From: Paenibacillus polymyxa
Lineage (GTDB): Bacteria > Bacillota > Bacilli > Paenibacillales > Paenibacillaceae
DNA length: 64,000 nucleotides
Direction: 5' to 3'
NCBI RefSeq assembly: GCF_001719045.1
Contig: NZ_CP015423.1
Coordinates: forward strand, 4,835,501-4,899,500
The position numbers and the translations under genes are program-made. Shown here in pieces: positions 26,427 through 35,828 of this stretch. Position 1 is the stretch's first letter. Each line of letters begins with the position of its first letter. The notes beneath the pieces are model-generated. The model saw only the letters and a program-made list of their open reading frames with translations. It ran no database searches and had not been told where the DNA came from.

Positions 26427-26461
26427 AAAAAAGCCCTCCAACATGCGGAATGGGCTTTTGT
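26427..26461 (-). terminator. Terminator of the nrdIEF operon
   Basis: Read on the minus strand, AAAAGCCCATTC... pairs with GAGGGCTTTTTT, giving a short GC stem and a run of six Ts. Confidence 0.7.
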
Positions 26462-26496
26462 ATTCATTAAATAAAATAAGATAAAATACGGATATC

Positions 26497-27462
26497 TTAG
26501 ACGCCAAAATTAAAATCATCATCTGTCAGCGGCTCTACATTCATCGCCCGCACATAGCCGTTTCCTTTTTTAGAAAAGAAATCATGCTGCTTAGTGTGAG
26601 TGCTGATGCCGTTGAATACAATGGGATTAACTTCCTCTTCTTCAAACAGTGGATCAAAGCCCAAGTTCATCATGGCCTTGTTGGCGTTGTAGCGCAAAAA
26701 GACTTTCACATCGTCTACGAGTCCAATAGGAGTGTAAATTTGCTCGGTGTATTGTTCCTCGTTATTGTGCAAGTAGCGCAACAAGCCTACCAGTGTCTGA
26801 TAAAGATCACGTTGTTCTTCCTCATCCAATTTTGCATAAATCTCCTGTGCCAGTACACCTACGTACACACCGTGAATACTTTCGTCCCGTAGGATCAAAT
26901 CGATAATTTCCCCACTGCATGTCAACTTGCCCTGGCCCGCCAGATAAAGAGGGTAGAAGAAGCCGCTATAAAATAAATAGCTTTCTAACAGCACCGACGC
27001 TGCCATCGCGAGATACAGGTCTTTCGGTGTGTGGATATTCATATAATACTGACGAATGGTTTCTGCCTTGGTTTGGAGATGTGGATTTTCTTCCACCCAG
27101 CGGAATACACCGTCAATTTCTTCCGTGGAAGCTAGCGTTGTAAAGATGCTACTGTACGACTTGGCATGAATTTGTTCCATCATCGCCATAAAGCTTAGTA
27201 CGGCTTTGCGTTGCAGTCCGTCCACATGCTCCATAATTTGCGGCATACCCACGCCGCCTTGAATGGTATCCAGTAGCGTCAATCCGCCCAGCACCTTCAT
27301 GTAGGCTTCTTTTTCGATATCACTGAGGGTTACCCAGGACATTTTATCGTCAGACAACGGGATTTCATCATCCGTCCAAAATTGCATAATGTTCTGGTTC
27401 CAGAACATCAGTGTGAAATCATCGTCCGAGCGATTCCAGTTTACAGCTTGTATACCTGTCAT
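26497..27462 (-). CDS. nrdF: Class Ib ribonucleotide reductase small (beta) subunit
   Basis: A 321-residue ferritin-like NrdF that houses the di-manganese/iron tyrosyl radical used by NrdE. Metal-ligand segments are visible in [26 protein letters not shown] and [14 protein letters not shown]; the C-terminus DDDFNFGV is the NrdE-docking tail. The start is the ATG at 27462 ([15 protein letters not shown]); the longer open frame to 27618 covers the intercistronic region and is not coding. It lies 209 bases downstream of nrdE, an unusually long gap containing a hairpin. Confidence 0.95.
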   Translation of the reverse strand: MTGIQAVNWNRSDDDFTLMFWNQNIMQFWTDDEIPLSDDKMSWVTLSDIEKEAYMKVLGGLTLLDTIQGGVGMPQIMEHVDGLQRKAVLSFMAMMEQIHAKSYSSIFTTLASTEEIDGVFRWVEENPHLQTKAETIRQYYMNIHTPKDLYLAMAASVLLESYLFYSGFFYPLYLAGQGKLTCSGEIIDLILRDESIHGVYVGVLAQEIYAKLDEEEQRDLYQTLVGLLRYLHNNEEQYTEQIYTPIGLVDDVKVFLRYNANKAMMNLGFDPLFEEEEVNPIVFNGISTHTKQHDFFSKKGNGYVRAMNVEPLTDDDFNFGV

Positions 27463-27538
27463 TGTTAGCATTCTCCCTTCAGCTTGCGAGATTCCCTGGA
27501 AACAATAGTGCAGGCGAATCATCGTATGCTTGACATAC

Positions 27539-27605
27539 GGAAGCTGTATCCGTGAGGGTCTGTCCAGTCCCGTAAAGGTCTGAACCACACGCTGGATACA
27601 GCTTC
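27539..27605 (-). other. Hairpin in the nrdE-nrdF intercistronic gap
   Basis: GGAAGCTGTATCC (27539-27551) and GGATACAGCTTC (27594-27605) form a 12-base stem around a 42-base loop. It has no T run on either side, so it is more likely an mRNA processing or stability element than a terminator. Confidence 0.6.
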
Positions 27606-27671
27606 TAATGCAAAGCATCTATATCTATTCAAAATCTAATTTTTATACTACAGCTTGTTACCCTTTATGCT

Positions 27672-29756
27672 TTAGATGGAGCAGGTGAGGCACTCTTCCA
27701 CAGACAGCTTTTTGGTGCGTGTGTAGTATAATGATTTAAGTCCTTTGTGTGCAGCGTACAGATAGCAACGTGCTAACTGACGCGTAGTCACGTCACTGTT
27801 CACATGAAGCACGGTCGAAATTCCTTGGTCCACGTGTGGCTGGATTTCTGCAATCAGATCAAGCACTTTGAACTGGTCCATTTGATAAGCAGATTTATAG
27901 AAGAACACGTTATCCTTTTGTAAATAAGGCATTGGATAGTAGGTCGTCGAATTGGCATAGGTACGGGTTTCAATCTGCTCAACAATCGGCATGACGCTGG
28001 ATGTTGCATTTTGAATGTACGAAATGCTAGCAGTCGGCGCAATCGCCATACGATAGGCGTGGTACAGACCATTTTTCATCACATCTGCTTTTAATTTGTC
28101 CCAGTCCGCTGAAGTCGGAACATAGATGTCTTTGAACAACTCTTGTACACGTGCAGTTGTTGGACGATAATCTGTGTTCAGGTATCGGTCAAAATATACG
28201 CCTGTCGCATAATCCGATTCCTCAAATCCATAAAAGCTTTGTCCAGCTGCTTTAGCGATTTCCATACTTTTTTCAATGGAATGATAGTTCATCGTCATGA
28301 AGAAGGTACGGACAAAGTCCTTCGCTTCATTGCTTTCATACGCAATTTTGTTCTTGGCAAGATAGCCGTGCAGATTCATAACACCCAGTCCAACGGAGTG
28401 CATTTCACGGTTTGCTTTCGCAACACCCGGTGCATTAGCTACTTGGGTCATATCGCTGACCGAGGTGAGAGCAATCATACCCTCGTGAACGGATTCGCGG
28501 ATTTTGCCATGTTCCATCACATTTACAATGTTCAGAGAAGCTAGATTACAGCTCACGTCCCGGCGGATGGTATCCTGTTGGCCGTAATCTGTAATTTCGG
28601 AAGTTTCCTGCAACTGGAAGATTTCCGTGCATAGGTTCGACATCTTGACTTGACCCACGTTTTTAAGAGCATGTGCCTGGTTCGCGTTACTTTTGTTCAT
28701 GATATATGGATAACCAGACTCCAACTGAATCATGGCAATTTTCGTCAGCATGTCACGTGCGCTCATCGCTATTTTTTTCTTCACCCGATCGTCAGCGAGC
28801 AACGTATCGTACATTTCATCCAAATCCATGTCGTCCAGATGCGTTCCATAGGCTTTGAACACACTGTAAGGAGCAAATACATGCAGCGGTTCATTATCTT
28901 GAGCCAGCTTGTAAAAGCGGTTTGGCACCAGCAATCCAATAGAAAGTGTCTTGAGACGTACTCTTTCGTCAGCATTGATCTTTTTGCTATCCAGGAACTC
29001 AAGCACGTCCCATCCGAAAATGTTGTAATAGGCTGCCCCAGAGCCTTTACGTTGCCCCATTTGATCCGCATAGGAGAAACCGTCTTCCATCAGCTTCAGC
29101 ACAGGCATAATGCCTTTTGCTGCGCCTTCTACGCCTTTAATCGCTTCGCCGCGTGCCCGCAGTTTCGACAGGTTGACCGCAACACCGCCCCCGATTTTGG
29201 ACAACTGCATGCAGGTGTTCAGCACATAGTTGATTGAGTTCAGGGAGTCGTCCATTTCGAGCAGGAAGCAGGATACCAATTCCCCACGGCGGCTTTTGCC
29301 TGCATTCAGGAAGGTTGGTGTTGCTGGCTGGAGGCGTTGCTCCATCATCGAGCGGGACAACAGGCGTGCCGTATCGGCGTTACCGCGTCCTAAATGCAGC
29401 GCGACAGCAGCAACCCGGTCAGGGTAATGTTCCAGATAGACTTTCCGGTCGTTACTCTTCATTGCATAGTCGGTGTAAAACTTGGATGCTGCCATATAGG
29501 AAGGAAATTTAAAATTATAGCTATGAGTGATATGGAAAATATCATTAATTTCGTCAGCCGTGTAGCTGTTATAGAAATTTTCGTAATAATCATTCTCAAT
29601 CATATACAGCACTTGAGCGGCTGTGTCAGCAAACTTCAAACTCCGTTCCTGAACTTCCTTCATAAACTCTGCTACAGCCTCTTGGTCTTTTTCCAATTGG
29701 AAAAAGCCGTCTGTATCGCGTTTCATCAACATGTTGTTCAATTCAATATGCCGCAA
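27672..29756 (-). CDS. nrdE: Class Ib ribonucleotide reductase large (alpha) subunit
   Basis: A 694-residue NrdE that reduces ribonucleoside diphosphates to deoxyribonucleotides. It has the family N-terminus RHIELNNMLMKRDTDGFFQL, active-site and radical-transfer regions with SCFLLEMDD, NLCTEIFQL and SCNLASLN, and the C-terminal redox pair in EECLTCSI. The start is a TTG at 29756, behind GGAGGTGAG and overlapping the end of nrdI by 14 bases, which implies translational coupling. The length is normal for class Ib enzymes. There is no nrdH glutaredoxin gene in this operon. Confidence 0.95.
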   Translation of the reverse strand: MRHIELNNMLMKRDTDGFFQLEKDQEAVAEFMKEVQERSLKFADTAAQVLYMIENDYYENFYNSYTADEINDIFHITHSYNFKFPSYMAASKFYTDYAMKSNDRKVYLEHYPDRVAAVALHLGRGNADTARLLSRSMMEQRLQPATPTFLNAGKSRRGELVSCFLLEMDDSLNSINYVLNTCMQLSKIGGGVAVNLSKLRARGEAIKGVEGAAKGIMPVLKLMEDGFSYADQMGQRKGSGAAYYNIFGWDVLEFLDSKKINADERVRLKTLSIGLLVPNRFYKLAQDNEPLHVFAPYSVFKAYGTHLDDMDLDEMYDTLLADDRVKKKIAMSARDMLTKIAMIQLESGYPYIMNKSNANQAHALKNVGQVKMSNLCTEIFQLQETSEITDYGQQDTIRRDVSCNLASLNIVNVMEHGKIRESVHEGMIALTSVSDMTQVANAPGVAKANREMHSVGLGVMNLHGYLAKNKIAYESNEAKDFVRTFFMTMNYHSIEKSMEIAKAAGQSFYGFEESDYATGVYFDRYLNTDYRPTTARVQELFKDIYVPTSADWDKLKADVMKNGLYHAYRMAIAPTASISYIQNATSSVMPIVEQIETRTYANSTTYYPMPYLQKDNVFFYKSAYQMDQFKVLDLIAEIQPHVDQGISTVLHVNSDVTTRQLARCYLYAAHKGLKSLYYTRTKKLSVEECLTCSI

Positions 29757-30102
29757 CTCGGCTCACCTCCTGTTTAAAACGCTCTACATCTCCGAACGTT
29801 CCAGATAATTCAAATTTACTAATCACGGGGACATTATAATGATCGGCAATCAAATCCGCACTTTTGGCAAATTTCTCACCCCAGTTACGGTTGCCGCTTG
29901 CAGCTACACCAACAAGGTTTTGAGCATTCTTTTTCAAAAAGGAAGATACCCTCTCAGGTATCTGCCCAAACCCGGTTGTATATGTAATAAGTACGTAAGG
30001 TTCTTCTATAGTCATTTGCTCCTCGATCTGAACCGCTGGAAGCTTGAGCTTGTTTATAAATCTTTTTACATTGCCGGTCTTCGAATCATATGCAATCAGC
30101 AT
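29743..30102 (-). CDS. nrdI: NrdI flavodoxin-like protein
   Basis: A 119-residue flavodoxin-like activator of NrdF. MLIAYDSKTGNVKRFINKL provides the FMN phosphate loop and the rest follows NrdI (LITYTTGFGQIPERV, GVAASGNRNWGEKFAKSAD). The start at ATG 30102 follows AAGGAGG with nine-base spacing; a TTG three codons earlier abuts the ribosome binding site. It supplies oxidant or electrons for assembly of the NrdF metal-radical cofactor. First gene of the operon, with NrdR boxes upstream. Confidence 0.94.
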   Translation of the reverse strand: MLIAYDSKTGNVKRFINKLKLPAVQIEEQMTIEEPYVLITYTTGFGQIPERVSSFLKKNAQNLVGVAASGNRNWGEKFAKSADLIADHYNVPVISKFELSGTFGDVERFKQEVSRVAAY

Positions 30103-30202
30103 GGTATGCAACCTCCTTAAACAATTAACGAAAAAAGAAAACGCATTGCCTGGGATCTATTATAGATGGAATCCCTTGCTGGCTGCGCCATTTAAGATTT
30201 TG

Positions 30203-30313
30203 ACTCTATATTTACATGTATTTTCATACCTGTATCTTCAAGATATCGGGCATAAATACGTTTTTTACACTATATTTAGAGTACATTCTCTATTTTATAT
30301 CTATATATAGTTT
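30203..30313 (-). promoter_or_regulatory. Three NrdR boxes upstream of nrdI
   Basis: Sixteen-base sites with cores CTATATTTAC (30206-30215), CTATATTTAG (30270-30279) and CTATATATAG (30301-30310). Their starts are 64 and 31 bases apart, i.e. whole numbers of helical turns, as known for NrdR tandem boxes. The site farthest upstream lies between the -10 and -35 elements. Confidence 0.78.
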
Positions 30314-30319
30314 TGTCAA
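30292..30319 (-). promoter_or_regulatory. Promoter of nrdIEF
   Basis: TTGACA (30319-30314) and TAAAAT (30297-30292) are separated by 16 bases that are exactly the third NrdR box. The transcript would have a leader of about 180 bases before nrdI, containing the other boxes and a GGGAT...ATCCC hairpin at 30152-30175. Confidence 0.7.
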
Positions 30320-30507
30320 TCGGTCTAGAGGGGATCAGAGGACCCAGATCGGGTATAAGTCCAAGCGGGGTGCGGAAAAGAGCGAAAGAACTTTTTTTTC
30401 GTAAGTATGTTAAAAAAGTATTGGAGTTTTTGAGGGTGAAGATGTACGATTTGTCAATGGGCAATAGAATGGAAAATTTACATTTTACTGTAGAAAGGAT
30501 GAAGCGA

Positions 30508-30870
30508 ATGGGAAGTGATTTTATGGAATTTCAATCGTTTAATATGATCTTTTTTATCGTATTTGGACTCATTGCTTTTGTAATGATTATGGGAATTGTC
30601 AAAACGATAGGAGCGGGCCTGTCCAATCAAGCAGCTGAACGGGTACAACGTTCATGTAAGGTTGTGGATAAACGGACGAGAGTGCGTGGGGGATCAGGCG
30701 ATTTTTCAGCTTCGACATATTATTATATCACCTTTGAGTTTGACGGGGGTGAGCGTATGGAGCTGGAGGTGAAGGATACAGACTTTGGTATGATTGTGAT
30801 CGGGGATCGTGGGGAGCTTCATTATAAAGGTACACGTTTTCTGGAGTTTGTGAGAGTAATGGAAGCGTAA
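30508..30870 (+). CDS. DUF2500 family membrane-anchored protein
   Basis: A 120-residue protein with one N-terminal membrane helix (FFIVFGLIAFVMIMGIV, about residues 14-30). A soluble domain of the DUF2500 type follows: KVVDKRTRVRGG, then TYYYITFEFDGGERMELEV and RGELHYKGTRFLEF at the end. The frame is open far upstream, but the ATG at 30508 follows AAAGG and gives the family's short N-terminus. Family function is unknown; the C-terminal domain probably faces the outside or the membrane surface. Gap 30871-30929 carries only the next gene's start site. Confidence 0.8.
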   Translation: MGSDFMEFQSFNMIFFIVFGLIAFVMIMGIVKTIGAGLSNQAAERVQRSCKVVDKRTRVRGGSGDFSASTYYYITFEFDGGERMELEVKDTDFGMIVIGDRGELHYKGTRFLEFVRVMEA

Positions 30871-30929
30871 AGGTGTTGGCGGCGAGTTAGTATTGCCAAA
30901 ACAAATACATAATTGGAGGGAAGATTACG

Positions 30930-31490
30930 ATGCCGCATATCATTGGAAAACGAATAGTATTGAGAGAATACCGTCAAGAAGATATACCAGCTATCCGAAA
31001 ATGGGTCAATGACCCGGAAATCACACGTGGTTTAAGCGACGTGTTTATCTACCCGCATTCACAGGTGAATAGCGAATCCTTTGTGCAGATGATGATTGAC
31101 GGCAACCCCGAGATCAAAGGTTTTGTCATTGCGCATAAAGACACACTTGACTATATCGGACAACTGGATTTATTCAAAATCAACTGGGTGAATCGGCACG
31201 CCACCCTTGGTGTTGTGATCGGGCGTGACGGCGATCTGGGCAAAGGTTACGGACGGGAAGCGATCCGGTTGTTACAAAAATTCGCATTTCATACGCTGAA
31301 TCTGCATCGGCTGGAGTTGGAGGTCTATGCGTTCAATGAACGTGCACACCGTTGCTATCTGGCCTGCGGCTTCAAGGAAGAAGGTCGGCTGCGGGAAAAG
31401 CTATTCAGGGAAGGGCAATACTATGACATTATTCAGATGGGGATTTTGCGAAGTGAATATAAGGCTGCAGAGCAAGCGACGGAGTCCTGA
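30930..31490 (+). CDS. GNAT acetyltransferase, RimJ/RimL type
   Basis: A 186-residue acetyltransferase of the RimJ/RimL subgroup: GKRIVLREYRQEDIPAIRKW at the N-terminus, ATLGVVIGRDGDLGKGYGRE as acetyl-CoA loop, and NERAHRCYLACGFKEEGRLR near the end. Members acetylate ribosomal protein N-termini or small amines. The ATG at 30930 follows GGAGGGA. Its stop is three bases before the GTG of the following MFS gene, so the two are translated as a coupled pair, possibly a modification-plus-export or resistance unit. Confidence 0.88.
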   Translation: MPHIIGKRIVLREYRQEDIPAIRKWVNDPEITRGLSDVFIYPHSQVNSESFVQMMIDGNPEIKGFVIAHKDTLDYIGQLDLFKINWVNRHATLGVVIGRDGDLGKGYGREAIRLLQKFAFHTLNLHRLELEVYAFNERAHRCYLACGFKEEGRLREKLFREGQYYDIIQMGILRSEYKAAEQATES

Positions 31491-31492
31491 GA

Positions 31493-32716
31493 GTGCAACC
31501 TCATAAGCTATTTTACTCCGTCAGCTTTCTTCAATTTTTTATGAGTGAAATCACGGGGACTACGCTCATCCTATTTCTATTAGCTAAAGGACTTTCTCTG
31601 CAAAGTGCGAACTTCTTACTGGTTGTATTTTTTGTAAGTATTTTTTTGTTTGAGATACCCACAGGGGCGATTGCAGACAAGTATGGCAGAAAAATTTCTG
31701 TTATTTTGGGACTTTGCTGTTTTTTAGTCTACAGTGTATTGTTCGTTTGGACAGATCATATCGGGGTGCTTGTGTTCGCGCAAGTTTTTGGGGGTCTGGC
31801 TATATGTTTACAATCAGGTTCGTTAGAATCCTGGGTTGTGGAAAACAGTGATAAGCCCATGGAAGTTCTTTTTACAACCTCTAACAGTATACAGTACATT
31901 TCGGGATTTATTTGTGGTCTGTTGGGGGCCTTTCTCGCAACCTATAACTATTCACTTCCATGGGCAGTCAGTATTTTATCTATTATTGTATGCATTTTTC
32001 TATGTTCCTTTTATATGGATGAGGAGAATGTTGCTCATCGAAAGACGTCTACTACTCGCATTAAAACGATTATCGGAGAAAGCGTCCGTATCGGTTTTGA
32101 AAATAAGTCCATCTGGATTGTGTTTATGATTGGTTTATTTATCAGCTTTTCGAACTCGGCGGGGAATACATTTCAACAGCCACGTCTGGTTGGCCTTTCC
32201 GAACAAGGAATTTGGATTATGGGGTTTATCAAGGCAGGCTATTCACTATGTATGACTTTGGGAAGTTATCTAGTTCGAAAGCTAGGCGCCCGATACAGTG
32301 ATGTACATATACTCATGTATGCTTGCGGGATGATTGGGATATGGCTCATTTTAGCTGGTGCGTTCAACACATTTTATCCTGTATTGCTTACCTTTTTGAT
32401 CTATGAAATTGGACGCGGCATGTACCCGGTTGCCAAACAAATTTTTCTGAACAAAAGAATCTCTAATGAGTATCGTTCTACACTACTATCTCTGGATTCT
32501 GCGATTTCACAATTAGGCATGTGCGTAGGTTTAATCGTGACAGGGATCATCAGTCGTAATTTTACGGATTTGTCTTCCGATCAAACACCTATTCAAATAT
32601 CTTGGGTGATGTGTGGCGGGATTGCGTTGATTCCAATCATTTTATTGTTTTACGTCCATCGTGTTTCAGGGAAAAGTAATTCTTGGAAAGAAAAAGAAAC
32701 CAAACAGAATATTTAA
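31493..32716 (+). CDS. MFS transporter, coupled to GNAT gene
   Basis: A 407-residue transporter with about 12 hydrophobic segments and the MFS loop 2-3 signature IPTGAIADKYGRKISVILG. It begins at a GTG (31493) with GGAGTCC overlapping the end of the acetyltransferase gene. This type is often annotated as a multidrug or macrolide-like exporter, but the substrate is not determinable. The C-terminus (KSNSWKEKETKQNI) is charged and cytosolic. A weak stem (32735-32763) follows. Confidence 0.85.
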   Translation: MQPHKLFYSVSFLQFFMSEITGTTLILFLLAKGLSLQSANFLLVVFFVSIFLFEIPTGAIADKYGRKISVILGLCCFLVYSVLFVWTDHIGVLVFAQVFGGLAICLQSGSLESWVVENSDKPMEVLFTTSNSIQYISGFICGLLGAFLATYNYSLPWAVSILSIIVCIFLCSFYMDEENVAHRKTSTTRIKTIIGESVRIGFENKSIWIVFMIGLFISFSNSAGNTFQQPRLVGLSEQGIWIMGFIKAGYSLCMTLGSYLVRKLGARYSDVHILMYACGMIGIWLILAGAFNTFYPVLLTFLIYEIGRGMYPVAKQIFLNKRISNEYRSTLLSLDSAISQLGMCVGLIVTGIISRNFTDLSSDQTPIQISWVMCGGIALIPIILLFYVHRVSGKSNSWKEKETKQNI

Positions 32717-32734
32717 TGTAAAAGTTAATGTAGA

Positions 32735-32763
32735 AGGGCTGAACAGCATGGTCTGTCAGCCCT
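32735..32763. terminator. Stem-loop between convergent genes
   Basis: AGGGCTGA (32735-32742) pairs with TCAGCCCT (32756-32763). The T content downstream is weak on both strands, so terminator strength is uncertain. Confidence 0.45.
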
Positions 32764-32788
32764 ATAATATTTCATTAAAAAGCAAACC

Positions 32789-34480
32789 TTATTTTTCACC
32801 GTACCACAGTTTCAGCCGATTTTGGATTAGGCCAGTATAGATTTCTTCAGCCTTTGGCACACCTGCCTGATCCAGCTCTTGGAGCATGCGGTCATACACA
32901 GCGTCGAACTGATCTGGCTTGGCGAGTACAGCCTCAGGAATCCGTTTGCGTACAATGTCCTGCGACTTTTGATAAATAACATTGTAATTCGTATCGGTCG
33001 GAACAGGCATGTTGTAGGCAGCACCCCACTCTTTTACCGGAAAATCCTTTTCGTTCGGAAACAGGTCTTTCCACGTCTGGGCTTTGTATGCCTGAAGGGA
33101 CTCTTTTTCGGCTTGACTATAATTTTCGGTAATCATCTCTGGATAATTGGTTGTGTAATAGTTGCCAGAAGGGTCCTTCACGCTATCGCCATAATGTGGC
33201 CCCCATATCCAGTACAAACCGATTCCTGACTCTCTGCTAAAAGAAGCGTTATCGGTGTTTTTACGTTGTTGCACATCCGCCGGAATGACTCGTTTGCCGT
33301 TCTCTACGTTGTAATGCTGGCCTTCAATTCCCCAATTGCGTAAAATTTGTCCTTCGTCGGAGGCCAGAAAATCCAGAAACTTGATAGCTCGCACCGGATT
33401 TTCGCATGAGGTTGTAATTCCGATCCCGGATGCAGTATCGAAGCCAATGGGCTGGAGGGAATGGTCCTCGTATTTTTCATTTAAAGTGACTGGAAAATGG
33501 GCGTAAGTGAATTCATCCTTACCTGCTGCCTTGAGCGCATTTTCGGCATCTTGGTAGTTCCATTCCTGATCAATGAGTCCGATGACACGGCCTGCGGCGA
33601 TTTTGGACTTGTACTGATCACTTTTTTGCACAAAAGTATCCTTATCCAACAGTCCTTCATTGTACATATGGTTCAACCAACGGAAATATTCGCGTTCTTC
33701 TGGGCGCTTGTAGTGAAGAATGGCTTTATGTGTTTTAGGATCAATATAATATTCGCCATCGTCGGGTCCACCTGTAGCAGTAACAGCCGGGTTTGTCACT
33801 GTAATTTGAATTTTCCAGTCTTCGGCATCAAGTGATAGGGGGATGGTTCGCTGGCCATTGGTGGTAGGGTATTTGGCGACATAATCTTTAAGTGCTTTTT
33901 CAAAATCTTGAACGGTGCGGATTTTAGGGTATCCGAGCTTCTTAAGTGCCTGATGCTGAATTTCGAAGCCGGCTTGTGCATCAAACGCGATGTGATCCAC
34001 ACCCAAATTGGTCGGGATCGTGTAAATGGCTGGATCTTCACTACTATATTTAATACGATTAAAATAGTCTCCATACACTTTCTTAATGTTAGGGCCGTAT
34101 TTATCAATGAGATCTGTTAAGTCAATGAGTGCTCCGGCATCGACCAACTTGCCAATGTCTGATTTGGGGTACACGAGATCTGGATACTCTCCGCTCGCTG
34201 CCATTAAAGCAAACTTTTCCTCGCCTCGGCCATTGACAGCATGTTCGGCATTTAGCGTAACACCCGTTTTCTTGATAATTTCCTGCCCGACAGCATCCTT
34301 CATGTTGTTCCAGTTAGAGCTGGAATCACCGCCAAAGAAAGTAAATGTAATGGGACTGGTGTCATTAGGATCTTCCTTTTCTGCCTTACCGCCTGTTCCA
34401 TTCGCGCAGCCCGTTGTAACGAGCAGCAGCAAAGACAGGAGTAGAATGGAGCTCTGTCGTACCGACCTGTTCATGAACAT
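32789..34480 (-). CDS. Orphan sugar-binding lipoprotein (LplA-like)
   Basis: A 563-residue extracellular solute-binding protein of the large LplA-like group common in Paenibacillus. The signal peptide ends in the lipobox LLVTTGC (Cys25). The start at ATG 34480 has AAGGGGG eight bases upstream. No permease or ATPase genes are adjacent, so it either serves a transporter encoded elsewhere or acts in sensing. It is divergent from a LacI regulator and beta-mannosidase, suggesting a manno-oligosaccharide ligand; this is inference. A cre-like site sits just upstream. Confidence 0.88.
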   Translation of the reverse strand: MFMNRSVRQSSILLLSLLLLVTTGCANGTGGKAEKEDPNDTSPITFTFFGGDSSSNWNNMKDAVGQEIIKKTGVTLNAEHAVNGRGEEKFALMAASGEYPDLVYPKSDIGKLVDAGALIDLTDLIDKYGPNIKKVYGDYFNRIKYSSEDPAIYTIPTNLGVDHIAFDAQAGFEIQHQALKKLGYPKIRTVQDFEKALKDYVAKYPTTNGQRTIPLSLDAEDWKIQITVTNPAVTATGGPDDGEYYIDPKTHKAILHYKRPEEREYFRWLNHMYNEGLLDKDTFVQKSDQYKSKIAAGRVIGLIDQEWNYQDAENALKAAGKDEFTYAHFPVTLNEKYEDHSLQPIGFDTASGIGITTSCENPVRAIKFLDFLASDEGQILRNWGIEGQHYNVENGKRVIPADVQQRKNTDNASFSRESGIGLYWIWGPHYGDSVKDPSGNYYTTNYPEMITENYSQAEKESLQAYKAQTWKDLFPNEKDFPVKEWGAAYNMPVPTDTNYNVIYQKSQDIVRKRIPEAVLAKPDQFDAVYDRMLQELDQAGVPKAEEIYTGLIQNRLKLWYGEK

Positions 34481-34515
34481 TTGCAAATCCCCCTTAATAA
34501 GTATGATTTACACAA

Positions 34516-34529
34516 TGTAAGTGCTTTCA
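34516..34529. promoter_or_regulatory. cre-like site upstream of the orphan binding protein
   Basis: TGTAAGTGCTTTCA (on the minus strand TGAAAGCACTTACA) matches the CcpA consensus except at the central CG. It lies 36 bases before the lipoprotein start. The rest of the gap 34481-34760 is AT-rich; I found no clear LacI palindrome. Confidence 0.5.
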
Positions 34530-34760
34530 ATAGTAAATTGTAGGAAATAAAGAACCTCACGTCAAGTAATTTATAATTGCTTGTTATGCGGTTTGTTTTT
34601 TTATTAAGCAAACATATTTTGGTGGAGGGTGTGGATTTGTACAAATCTATCATTTGATGATCTAAAACAAAGTATGCTACGATGGTACCAGTTTATAGGT
34701 ACACCCGTGTATTAGAAAGATTAAGGTAGAAAAAGATTCCGAATAGGGTTGGGTGAGAAG

Positions 34761-35828
34761 ATGCGTGGAAAAGTAACGTTGCAAGAAATTGCGGATGCGG
34801 CGGGCGTTTCAAAGTTCGCTGTTTCGCGTGCACTGTCAGGCAAACCCGGTGTAAGTGAAGAGACAAGGGCGGTTCTGGTCAAGCTTGCCGCCCAGATGGG
34901 CTATTTTCGCAGTCATCCCAAAATGACAGGGGTAGAGCCTCGGGACACAGATACCAGAGAATGGTCGGGTACCGTGCTAGTGTTATTTCCGAATATTAGG
35001 TACCAGAACAGGGAATCCAGATACTGGGGGCCTGTATTTGAAGGGATTTCCGAGCGTCTGAACCGTAAGGGTATGGATATGATCACGTTAACAGAGCCCT
35101 CGACTGAAGACATGTTTTCTTTACTGAATCCAGAATCGATTAAAGGGATTATCACGGTAGGGACGATTTCAACTTCATTGTTGCTGAACATTTATCGGAT
35201 GGGTATTCCGGTCGTCATGGTAGATCATTGGGATTCTGCATTTTTAAGTGATACGGTGTTTACAGATAATCGCACATGTATGAGTGAATTAATGAAGGAC
35301 TTGCTGTGCAGGGGCTATACCCGCTTTCAGTTTGTGGGTCATATTGAAGACGCTCACAGTTTCTACGAACGCTGGGAAGCATATCGTTCCACACTGGAAA
35401 TGAGCGGAGTAGAATTGCGGCAGATTAAAGCTCTCCTTCACAGGGGAGCGCAAGCGCTTGCTGAGGAAATGGAGAAGTTGTCCGAGGACGAACTGCCTGA
35501 GGTTTTTGTATGTGCTAATGATGTGACTGCTGCGCAAGTCGTGGATGTGCTGAAAGAAAAGGGGATTGACGTTCCGAGGCGTTGCGGAGTGACCGGGTTT
35601 GACGATACGAATGAACAAATGCCGATTTATGCCACGGTGAGAGTGGATAAGGAATTGCTGGGAATGCGTGCAGTGGACCAGTTGTTATGGCGCATAACGA
35701 ACCCGAACTCGCCTGTCGAGAAAAAGTTGCTACATGCTGAGCTATTCGTACGGGAAGTTCATGCACCCCGGATCCGTCGGGAAAATGATGACCGTGAGCG
35801 TCCCATCAGCACAATCACATATAGTTAA
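34761..35828 (+). CDS. LacI-family transcriptional regulator
   Basis: A 355-residue repressor. The N-terminal HTH and hinge are textbook LacI: VTLQEIADAAGVSKFAVSRA then LSGKPGVSEETRAVL. The effector domain has the family blocks GIITVGTISTSLLLNIY, DDTNEQMPIYATVRVDKELL. The ATG at 34761 is used; a TTG at 34749 opens the frame four codons earlier. It sits between the orphan binding protein (divergent) and the beta-mannosidase (same strand), and probably regulates both in response to a sugar. Confidence 0.9.
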   Translation: MRGKVTLQEIADAAGVSKFAVSRALSGKPGVSEETRAVLVKLAAQMGYFRSHPKMTGVEPRDTDTREWSGTVLVLFPNIRYQNRESRYWGPVFEGISERLNRKGMDMITLTEPSTEDMFSLLNPESIKGIITVGTISTSLLLNIYRMGIPVVMVDHWDSAFLSDTVFTDNRTCMSELMKDLLCRGYTRFQFVGHIEDAHSFYERWEAYRSTLEMSGVELRQIKALLHRGAQALAEEMEKLSEDELPEVFVCANDVTAAQVVDVLKEKGIDVPRRCGVTGFDDTNEQMPIYATVRVDKELLGMRAVDQLLWRITNPNSPVEKKLLHAELFVREVHAPRIRRENDDRERPISTITYS

